This document shows, in pieces, positions 8,701 to 14,157 of a stretch of 29,638 nt of DNA. Every line of letters begins with the position of its first letter. Within the stretch, counting starts at the first letter, position 1. The notes under the pieces were generated by a model. It was not told the DNA's origin. It ran no database searches and saw only the letters and a list, made by a program, of their open reading frames with translations. Position numbers and translations under genes: made by a program. The stretch is from NCBI GenBank assembly GCA_023439185.1, contig JAEXOR010000051.1, forward strand, positions 1-29,638, read 5' to 3'. Source of the stretch: Bacillota bacterium (GTDB taxonomy: Bacteria; Bacillota; Desulfotomaculia; Desulfotomaculales; Desulfallaceae).

Positions 8701-8811
8701 AAAGGCGACGGCCTGTGCAACACCAAGTGCCCGACAGAGGCAATTCAACTCAAGCATTACAAAGATGAAGCTTTGCTGAACCAAATCGAGGCAGCTTTTG
8801 CTGAACTATAG
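5713..8811 (+). CDS. bamE: Large HdrA-like flavin/iron-sulfur subunit BamE (double HdrA)
   Basis: BamE (1032 aa) is the presumed flavin-based bifurcation subunit of the Bam complex. It contains two HdrA-type flavoprotein halves. The first has a dinucleotide-binding VGGGISG at residues 28-34, an inserted ferredoxin (C125, C128, C131, C135 with C179, C182, C186) and a Cys-rich YCSAVCC motif at about 282-288. A bridging HdrA N-terminal-type domain starts near residue 472 (YVCHCGANIG). The second flavin fold starts with VVGGGIAG at about 614, with its own VGCR and YCSRVCC motifs. Two C-terminal 4Fe-4S motifs lie between about 963 and 1006. It starts at GTG after GAGGTGG. The reading frame has no internal stop, unlike bamF. 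Confidence 0.9.
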   Translation: MDEELLKQSILQLCSNRGNTNFGDVMIVGGGISGIQGALDLGTAGFKVYLVDKAPTIGGHMAQLDKTFPTNDCSMCIESPKFTECARHPNIEIMTYTELEKVEGEAGDFTVTLVKKPRYIDENKCTGCTTCVEYCPVVYPDQFNQEISKNKAIHIYFAQATPLKPYIDDSCFYLKDKACTICQGVCANDAIDFGQKPERVEVKVGAVILAPGFDPYDPKLRQEYHYGEFQNVVTSLDYERLLCATGPYEGEILRGSDFKHPHKVAWIQCVGSRQTLPGGNSYCSAVCCTYAQKHVILTKDHDANAECTIFHNDIRSYGKDFERFYRRAEKLPGVRFIRSYVNIDREDPVTKNVIVRYSTFDEGVKEEEFDMVVLSIGLNPPADANKLAASCGIELNEHGFCKINPFNPMESTRPGIFISGAFQGPVDIPESVVTASGAGSQCGELLNYRRGDLSTERVYPAERDVTQEEPKIGVYVCHCGANIGRVVNVPGAVEYAKTLPNVVHADENLFICSTESAAMLAKDIREKGLNRVVVAACTPRTHEPLFRDTLREAGINQYYFEFANIREHCSWVHSKEQEAATKKAKEIIRMSVARVANLEPLQEFDLPVDKTALVVGGGIAGMTSALSIANQGHHVHLLEKQPQLGGLARRIHYTLEGTDVQAYVDDLIQQVYRNQLVHVYTNAEIVEASGFVGNFTTRVKSDRGLGEIKHGAIVMATGADIYKPTEYLYGEDDRVMTHLELEEKIAGGDEKIVNANSIVMIQCVGCRNEERNYCSRVCCTESIKNALKLKEINPDMDVYILFRDIRTYGYKEDFYRLAADKGVRFIRYEEHDKPVVEAGESEDGEPVLKVTVTDFVLGRKLELDANAVALAAAVVPAADRQELVGFFKVALGADEFFQEAHVKLRPVDFGAEGIFLAGMAHYPKFIPETVGQAYGAAGRALTMLSHDTVIASGSVCEVDESKCVSCGACITVCEYGAIEFYTSPVGRRAKVNPVLCKGDGLCNTKCPTEAIQLKHYKDEALLNQIEAAFAEL

Positions 8812-8852
8812 AAGTTTCGTAACTGATCGTAAAACAAGGAGGTGGGCTAAGC

Positions 8853-9620
8853 ATGGGTACAGATACCAAATTCACACCAAAGATCCTGGGTTTCGTGTGC
8901 AATTGGTGAGCATACGGCGCTGCTGACTTGGCTGGAGTTTCCAGACAACAATATGCTACCTATATGAAGCTGATCCGGGTGATGTGTTCCGGTAGAGTTG
9001 ACTTCTCGCATGTGATCAAAGCTTTCTCAAACGGCGCGGACGGAGTTTATATCGGAGGCTGTCATTTTGGCGATTGCCATTACATTACCAATGGTAATTA
9101 CAGTGCCCTGGGTAATGTGTATATCTTGAAAAAGATCATGGAGCGCATCGGTTTAAACCCCGACAGGCTAAGAATGGAATGCACGTCCGCGGGGGAAGGT
9201 ATCCGGTTTGCCGAAATTATGAACGAATACTGCACGCAGCTCAAGACTATAGGGCCGCTCGGCGCAAGCGAAGGCATCGACGCGGCGACCTTAAAGGCCA
9301 AGCTTGAGGCGGTTACTAAAATTATCCCCTTCATCAGACTGGTGGAGAGGGAAAGATTGAGAATGCCTGTAAAATCTGAAGAAGCGTATCATGCATTTTT
9401 TACCGGTGAGATGTTTAATAAGATATTCGAGGAAACCATTGGGGAAAAACTGGCCATCGCCCAGATCGTCTCCCTGTTGCGGGAAAAACCGCTGACCACT
9501 GCGGAAATAGCCGCCGCTACAGGTTTGACTCCCTCTGAGGTATCCAAGCACTTGAATGCTTCGGCAAGGCAAAAATTCATCAGGTTCGATGAAGAGCTGA
9601 AGCGTTACGCGCTCGCATAG
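8853..9620 (+). CDS. bamF: Selenocysteine-containing MvhD-like subunit BamF
   Basis: An ORF call starting at the TTG at 8928 would miss the front of this gene. The ATG at 8853 has a strong AAGGAGGTGGG site and reads through a TGA at 8907-8909 in the motif C16-N-W-U19-A-Y, where MvhD proteins have CNWC. A SECIS-like hairpin follows. The protein is 255 residues with Sec19. The MvhD domain carries C16, C45, C70 and C75 (GGCHFGDCHY) for a 2Fe-2S cluster linking HdrA-like and hydrogenase- or Nuo-like modules. Usual MvhD length is about 130-140; here residues 200-255 form an additional winged-helix-like segment (LTTAEIAAATGLTPSEVSKHL). BamF of Geobacter metallireducens is also described as selenocysteine-containing. 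The start site and Sec reading are well supported. Confidence 0.9.
8907..8950 (+). promoter_or_regulatory. bamF selenocysteine UGA codon and SECIS-like hairpin
   Basis: After the UGA at 8907-8909, CTGGA (8932-8936) pairs with TCCAG (8940-8944) around a tight GTT loop. The first G of the apical loop lies 27 nt after the UGA, within the range known for bacterial SECIS elements recognised by SelB. The hairpin lies wholly in the coding region. I have not computed a fold, and an extended lower stem is not obvious. Confidence 0.65.
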
Positions 9621-9667
9621 AGCGAGCGCCGGCGGCGGATTAAAAGGAAAAGGAGATTGCACAGGCT

Positions 9668-10120
9668 ATGGATATGAAGAGCGTTGATCAAATAGTTGAT
9701 AACCATAACGGCGAAGCCAGTTCGTTAATTCAGATCTTGCTTGATATTCAAAGCGAGAACCGCTGGCTGCCCAAGGAGGCAATGGATCGGGTAGCTGAAA
9801 AATTGGACGTGCCCTTAACCCGGGTACAGCAGATAGCTACCTTTTATAAAGCTTTCAGTTTAGTTCCGCAAGGTCGTCACGGCGTACACGTTTGTATGGG
9901 TACCGCATGCCATGTCCGCGGTGCGCAGCGTGTTCTCGACGAGCTTGAAAGCCAGATTGGAATTAAACCCGGCGAAACGGATCTGGATATGAAATTTAGC
10001 CTGGAGATCGTTAACTGTCTCGGTTGCTGCTCCGCAGGACCGGTGGTGGATATTGACGGTACTGTTCATACTGAGGTGACGCCTGCAACTACAGCGGAAA
10101 CCTTAAAAAAATATGAGTGA
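9668..10120 (+). CDS. bamG: NuoE-like 2Fe-2S subunit BamG
   Basis: This 150-residue protein has the thioredoxin-fold 2Fe-2S ligands C76-x4-C81 and C117-x3-C121 (CMGTAC and CLGCC) of NuoE/HydA-gamma proteins. It would work with BamH in exchanging electrons with NAD(H) or ferredoxin in the Bam complex. The N-terminal helical half (LDIQSENRWLPKEAMDRVAEKL) is also NuoE-like. The gene lies 47 bp after bamF and 24 bp before bamH. GGAG is about 12 bases before the chosen ATG; a second in-frame ATG two codons later is an alternative start with little effect. Confidence 0.88.
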   Translation: MDMKSVDQIVDNHNGEASSLIQILLDIQSENRWLPKEAMDRVAEKLDVPLTRVQQIATFYKAFSLVPQGRHGVHVCMGTACHVRGAQRVLDELESQIGIKPGETDLDMKFSLEIVNCLGCCSAGPVVDIDGTVHTEVTPATTAETLKKYE

Positions 10121-10144
10121 GGCAAAAGATAGCGAGGGAAGATA

Positions 10145-12067
10145 ATGGAACGGATAAAATCACCTGAAGCGCTGGAGCAGTTCAGGAAAGCGTTATTATC
10201 TCCTAAAGATCCGAACAAGCCTTGTATTTCAGTGTGCGTCGGCGCTGGTTGCGTTGCCGCCGGCGCATCAAGAGTTGTAGCCGCCCTTAAGGAAGAACTG
10301 GAAAAACAAGGCTTAAATACGGAAGTAGACACCAAGGGAACCGGGTGTCCCGGTTTTTGTCAACAGGGTCCCATTATGGTTATTTATCCCGAGGAGATCT
10401 GCTATGTTCATGTAAAACCTGAAGATGTGCCCGAGATTGTCTCTGAGACTATTAAAGAGAAGAAGGTTATCGAACGACTGCTATTTACAGATCCCGTTAC
10501 AGGTGAAAAAGCAGTTAAAGAATCTGAGATCTCCTTCTACCGGGATCAAGAACGCGTCAATCTATGCAGCAATATTAAAATCGATCCCAAGATGATTGAG
10601 GATTACCTGGCCATAAGCGGTTACTCCGCTTTTGCAAAAGTGCTTTTCAAGATGACCCCCAAGGAAGTAATCGAGGAAGTCAAAAAGTCAAACCTTAGAG
10701 GCCGCGGCGGCGCCGGTTTCCCCACCGGGAGAAAATGGGAAGGCTCCGGTGCCGCGCCTGATCCGATCAAATATGTGGTGGTCAACGCCGACGAAGGTGA
10801 CCCGGGCGCCTATATGGACAGAGCGCTGCTGGAAGGAAACCCGCACTGTATCCTGGAGGGATTAGCCATTGGGGCGTATGCCATCGGCGCCCAGGAAGGC
10901 TACATTTATGTGCGCCAGGAATACCCCCTGGCAGTTGAGAATATCAGACTCGCCATCAAGCAGGCTGAAGAGTACGGGTTGCTTGGGGAAAACATTATGG
11001 GTTCAGGTTTTAATTTTGTAGTTAAAGTGCACATGGGCGCCGGCGCTTTCGTATGTGGTGAATCCACTGCTCTAATGACTGCTTTGGAAGGCCGGGCAGG
11101 TGAACCAAGACCGAAGTATGTACGCTCCAACATCAAGGGCCTATGGGAAAAACCAACTGTTTTGAACAACGTGGAAACCTGGGCCAACGTGCCGCTGATT
11201 ATTAATAACGGCGCCGACTGGTTCACTTCGATGGGCACTGAAACCAGTAAGGGTACGAAGATATTCTCACTGGTCGGCAAGATCACCAATACCGGCCTGG
11301 TGGAAGTACCGATGGGCACTTCCTTAAGAGACATCGTTTTCAAAATAGGCGGCGGTGTACCAGGCGGCAAGGAATTCAAAGCCATCCAGACCGGTGGTCC
11401 CTCAGGCGGGTGTATTCCCGAGAACCTGTTGGATTTACAGGTTGGTTATGATGAACTGACCAAGGTCGGTTCAATGATGGGTTCCGGCGGGATGATCGTC
11501 ATGGATGAAGATACCTGTATGGTTGATATCGCCAGGTACTTCCTGTCCTTCCTTACTGAAGAGTCCTGCGGCAAATGTGTGCCCTGCCGTGAAGGTATCC
11601 GGCAGATGCTGCGCATTTTGACCAACATCACTGAGGGCAAGGGCCGGGAAGGCGACATTGAACTGCTGGAAGAGCTGGCTGAGACTGCTCAGGAAGCCGC
11701 CCTGTGCGCGCTGGGCAAGAGTGCGCCCAATCCGCTATTGAGCACACTGCAATATTTTAAAGATGAGTATGAAGCGCACATCAAGGAAAAGAGATGCCCG
11801 TCACTATCCTGCAAAGCGCTGATTAACTTCTGGATTGACCCGGCTAAATGCCAGGCTTGTGGTACTTGCGCCCGGAAATGCCCGTCGCAGGCGATTAATG
11901 GCGGGAAAAAGCTAATCCATATCATCGATCAGACCAAGTGTACCAAGTGCGGTACTTGCTTCGAGGTATGCCCGCCCAAGTACCGGGCGGCTACGAAGAC
12001 TTCCGGTGTGCCTGTACCGGATCCTATCCCTGAAGAAGCTAGAACTATAGTCAGGGGGGACAAATAA
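10145..12067 (+). CDS. bamH: NuoF-like FMN/NADH-binding subunit BamH
   Basis: BamH (640 aa) has the architecture of HydB/NuoF-type flavoproteins. It has an N-terminal thioredoxin-like 2Fe-2S domain (C31, C36, C68, C72), then the glycine-rich NADH/FMN site GRGGAGFPTGRKW at about residues 186-198 and NADEGDPGAYMDR. An SLBB-like part follows, then the 4Fe-4S motif SCGKCVPCREG starting near C475, and a C-terminal two-cluster ferredoxin (about residues 569-617). It is the likely entry or exit point for NADH electrons in the complex. It is one base from bamI, so the two are probably co-translated. Out of context it could be taken for a bifurcating hydrogenase or formate dehydrogenase subunit; its place in the bam row decides the call. 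Confidence 0.9.
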   Translation: MERIKSPEALEQFRKALLSPKDPNKPCISVCVGAGCVAAGASRVVAALKEELEKQGLNTEVDTKGTGCPGFCQQGPIMVIYPEEICYVHVKPEDVPEIVSETIKEKKVIERLLFTDPVTGEKAVKESEISFYRDQERVNLCSNIKIDPKMIEDYLAISGYSAFAKVLFKMTPKEVIEEVKKSNLRGRGGAGFPTGRKWEGSGAAPDPIKYVVVNADEGDPGAYMDRALLEGNPHCILEGLAIGAYAIGAQEGYIYVRQEYPLAVENIRLAIKQAEEYGLLGENIMGSGFNFVVKVHMGAGAFVCGESTALMTALEGRAGEPRPKYVRSNIKGLWEKPTVLNNVETWANVPLIINNGADWFTSMGTETSKGTKIFSLVGKITNTGLVEVPMGTSLRDIVFKIGGGVPGGKEFKAIQTGGPSGGCIPENLLDLQVGYDELTKVGSMMGSGGMIVMDEDTCMVDIARYFLSFLTEESCGKCVPCREGIRQMLRILTNITEGKGREGDIELLEELAETAQEAALCALGKSAPNPLLSTLQYFKDEYEAHIKEKRCPSLSCKALINFWIDPAKCQACGTCARKCPSQAINGGKKLIHIIDQTKCTKCGTCFEVCPPKYRAATKTSGVPVPDPIPEEARTIVRGDK

Positions 12068-12068
12068 G

Positions 12069-12674
12069 ATGAGTGACATTAAGTTACAGATCGACGGACA
12101 AGAAGTGCTCGCCAAAGACGGCATGACTGTTCTTGAAGCGGCGCGGCAGGCGGGTATTAATATCCCGACCCTGTGTCACCATGAAAAGTTGGAGCCTTAC
12201 GGCGCCTGCCGGCTTTGCATGGTGGAAATTGGTCCGGCTGACCGGCCCAGGCTGGTAGTCTCCTGCGTGTACCCGGCGGAAAACGGGTTGGTGGTGCGGA
12301 CCAGGTCCGAAAAGGTAGACCGAATTCGCAAAATGATCCTGGAGCTGCTGCTCTCGCATGCGCCTGACGCCTTTGATCTGCAGGATGTGGCTGAAGAGTA
12401 CGGCGCGGATAAGAACCGCTTCCCCAAAGAGCCTTCTTTCTGCATTCACTGCGGACTGTGCGTACGCTATTGTGCCGAAGTTAAAAAGAAAAATGCCATT
12501 GGATTCGTTAACCGCGGCACTGAACGCGAAATTAGCTTTGTACCGGAAGTCGCCGCCAAAGAGTGTTGGAACTGCAAGGAATGCTTCCCGCTCTGCCCCA
12601 CCGAGGCATTGCAAGCCGCTTACGTGTTAGCCCGGGTGATGGCTTTCCCCGGGGACGCTGAACCGCTGGGCTAA
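12069..12674 (+). CDS. bamI: NuoG-like short iron-sulfur subunit BamI
   Basis: This 201-residue protein corresponds to the N-terminal iron-sulfur part of NuoG without a molybdopterin domain. A plant-type 2Fe-2S site is formed by C36, C47, C50 and C66. Two 4Fe-4S motifs follow at C125/C128/C131/C135 and C166/C169/C172/C176. The His-Cys3 cluster that NuoG and the formate dehydrogenase in this window (H96, C100, C103, C109) carry between these regions is absent: the equivalent segment SHAPDAFDLQD has His but no Cys. The ATG follows AGGGGG by about ten bases. It is the last recognisable Bam subunit in the row. Confidence 0.88.
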   Translation: MSDIKLQIDGQEVLAKDGMTVLEAARQAGINIPTLCHHEKLEPYGACRLCMVEIGPADRPRLVVSCVYPAENGLVVRTRSEKVDRIRKMILELLLSHAPDAFDLQDVAEEYGADKNRFPKEPSFCIHCGLCVRYCAEVKKKNAIGFVNRGTEREISFVPEVAAKECWNCKECFPLCPTEALQAAYVLARVMAFPGDAEPLG

Positions 12675-12721
12675 GCTGCGAGCTGTTAATCTGTGTGCAA
12701 ACTTGAAAGGAGTTGAATATT

Positions 12722-13006
12722 TTGCAAATAAATACGGAAAAGTGCTTTTTAAAGGTGGGCAATGAAACTAAAAAAGCATTTCTTGTCGACATAAACGACG
12801 ACTATGAAAGAGCGCTCTTCGACAAGGAGAAAAAATGTTATGTTACGGAAGACTGGGATATCATACCGCGTCGTGACTTATATGCCGATAACCTGGTTAG
12901 TATACATTATTTAAAAACACTTGTTAACTTCGACGATGCCTGGTCATCTGACTTACCGGTTTTTAAAGCTGAATTTCCGGTTTTCAGGTTAACAAAAGAT
13001 TGGTAA
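12722..13006 (+). CDS. Small protein of unknown function, 94 aa
   Basis: I do not recognise this protein. It is acidic to neutral with many aromatic residues (WDIIPRRDLY, WSSDLP, LTKDW) and no membrane segment or Cys pair. AAAGGAG at 12706-12712 fits a TTG start at 12722; an upstream in-frame TTG at 12713 lies directly against the ribosome site and is unlikely to be used. It follows bamI by 47 bp on the same strand with no terminator between, so it is probably co-transcribed with the bam genes. Confidence 0.6.
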   Translation: MQINTEKCFLKVGNETKKAFLVDINDDYERALFDKEKKCYVTEDWDIIPRRDLYADNLVSIHYLKTLVNFDDAWSSDLPVFKAEFPVFRLTKDW

Positions 13007-13028
13007 GTGAATACATTTTTTACCGGAC

Positions 13029-13055
13029 GGCCTGTCGCTCAATCAACGGCAGGCC
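13029..13055 (+). other. GC-rich hairpin after the 94-aa gene
   Basis: GGCCTGTCG (13029-13037) pairs with CGGCAGGCC (13047-13055), nine pairs with one G-T wobble and a CTCAATCAA loop. No T-run follows, so complete termination is unlikely. It may attenuate or protect mRNA between the bam genes and the small-gene block. The stem is clear and the role is inferred. Confidence 0.45.
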
Positions 13056-13114
13056 ACTTCGATATTACCGGGGGATATATCGGGGCATTATAAAACAAGG
13101 GGGGTGATATATTT

Positions 13115-13387
13115 ATGTCTGACGAAAACACTAAACTTACCAAGGATGAAATTATTAAAACCCTGGGTTTCTTAATATCCGCGAAATATAAAATAGTTAA
13201 TCTTTATTTACAGATTGCGGCTTCTATTGATGACGAATACGCTATCCAAAATTTGAGAGAAATGATCGATGAAGACAAACACCATGCCGGTGTATTATTG
13301 GAAATGCTGCAAGATATGGCTCCAGAAACCGATTTTTTACAAACAGCCAACATTGTCCAATATAAAAAGGACCCTGAAGCCGAATAG
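13115..13387 (+). CDS. Half-length ferritin-like (rubrerythrin-type) protein, 90 aa
   Basis: Two predicted helices resemble half of a rubrerythrin or an encapsulin-type ferritin monomer. Helix 1 is LGFLISAKYKIVNLYLQIA and helix 2 is LREMIDEDKHHAGVLLEML. The second helix keeps a Glu-x-x-His metal motif (EDKHH), but the Glu expected in helix 1 of diiron ferritin-like proteins is replaced by Lys/Tyr (AKYKIVNLY), so a standard diiron site may be incomplete. At this length it would have to dimerise to form a four-helix bundle. A GGGGGGTGAT site precedes the ATG. It could protect the oxygen-sensitive Bam enzymes or handle iron. The fold is likely and the function unknown. Confidence 0.55.
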   Translation: MSDENTKLTKDEIIKTLGFLISAKYKIVNLYLQIAASIDDEYAIQNLREMIDEDKHHAGVLLEMLQDMAPETDFLQTANIVQYKKDPEAE

Positions 13388-13403
13388 GAAGGGTGGAATT
13401 AAT

Positions 13404-13712
13404 ATGTTTCTCGAATTAAAAGAACCGGAAGCATTTCGAGCGCTGATGGATAAAAGAGGTATTACCCCGGCCGGCCTTGGGAGAGCTGTTGGAGTAGATG
13501 AATCATATGCCACGAGAATAATTAATGGACAAGTAAACCCCGGTCCGCAGGTGGCGCTTAAAATAGCCAAGTTTTTTGGGCTTTTGCTTGAAGATATTTT
13601 TTACGTTAATCATAGCATTTTAACCGGAACCAAAATGGGTGATCAAGTCTGGAATAATCCGGTTGGTTTTGAAAGTCTCTGGAAAAAATTCGATAAAGAG
13701 GATAAGAAATAA
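13404..13712 (+). CDS. XRE-family helix-turn-helix regulator, 102 aa
   Basis: The Cro/CI-type HTH spans about residues 9-60 (LMDKRGITPAGLGRAVGVDESYATRIINGQ, then a conserved PGPQVALKIAKFFG helix and the EDIF segment). It is a single-domain DNA-binding protein without a ligand domain. A longer in-frame opening from 13269 would overlap the ferritin-like gene; the ATG at 13404 with GGAAGGGTGG upstream is the better start. A truncated paralogue lies at 238-402, before the bam operon. It may regulate this small-gene block or the bam operon. Family secure, targets unknown. Confidence 0.8.
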   Translation: MFLELKEPEAFRALMDKRGITPAGLGRAVGVDESYATRIINGQVNPGPQVALKIAKFFGLLLEDIFYVNHSILTGTKMGDQVWNNPVGFESLWKKFDKEDKK

Positions 13713-13756
13713 CCTCAAGACATACGATACGCCTAAAAATGAATGGAGGTAAGATA

Positions 13757-14038
13757 ATGCAGATATTAGCAAGGGACAAGTTTGTTTTTATTATTGGTGA
13801 CCGGACAGAAAAAATAAATGGTGAAGATCAACACCCATATTTTATGGTTCCCCTTTACCAATACAATGTCAAAAAAGGTTATATGTCTGATTATATGATT
13901 AAACATCTAAAATTAAGCAAAGCATCCCAAGGGGACAGCATTTTTGCCGCAGTAGCGGCTGGTCGCGTTGCATTAGGTTTAGATTATCCTGATGGCTTAC
14001 CGGAGTCCGAGTATAAGCTCAGTGCGGCATTAGATTAG
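13757..14038 (+). CDS. Small protein of unknown function, 93 aa
   Basis: I recognise no domain. The N-terminus is beta-rich (ILARDKFVFIIGDRTEK), followed by an aromatic stretch (PYFMVPLYQYNVKKGYMSDYM) and a small-residue helix (SIFAAVAAGRVALGLD). There is no signal peptide. The ATG at 13757 has GGAGGT about nine bases upstream; an in-frame ATG at 13739 overlaps that site and is rejected. It is the last gene before convergent terminators and shares strand and spacing with the XRE regulator gene, so the two may form an operon. Confidence 0.6.
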   Translation: MQILARDKFVFIIGDRTEKINGEDQHPYFMVPLYQYNVKKGYMSDYMIKHLKLSKASQGDSIFAAVAAGRVALGLDYPDGLPESEYKLSAALD

Positions 14039-14045
14039 GATTACA

Positions 14046-14077
14046 CAAAGGGACGGGGTATTTACCCCGCCCCTTTG
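14046..14077. terminator. Strong hairpin at the end of the plus-strand operon
   Basis: A 14-position stem (14046-14059 with 14064-14077, one A/C mismatch) closes on an ATTT loop. It is GC-rich and lies eight bases after the stop at 14038. The tail is A-rich rather than T-rich, so it may act mainly as a 3' stabiliser together with the next hairpin. Confidence 0.5.
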
Positions 14078-14102
14078 ACAAAAAACGCCTGGGATAGTTT
14101 TA

Positions 14103-14137
14103 AAGCCTGCTGTTTATTATTCACAGCAGGCTTTTTT
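14103..14137 (+). terminator. Intrinsic terminator between the convergent operons
   Basis: An 11-bp stem (14103-14113 with 14123-14133) is followed by a run of T through 14137, a textbook intrinsic terminator for the plus-strand genes. It lies only 20 bp from the end of the minus-strand formate dehydrogenase gene and, read the other way, is followed by TTTAAAAC, so it may serve both. Confidence 0.8.
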
Positions 14138-14157
14138 ATCGGAAAGTTATATCGGTT

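Noticed and set aside
8928..9620. bamF starting at the TTG at 8928
   Set aside because: No ribosome site there, and the MvhD N-terminal Cys motif lies upstream in the same frame across the TGA.
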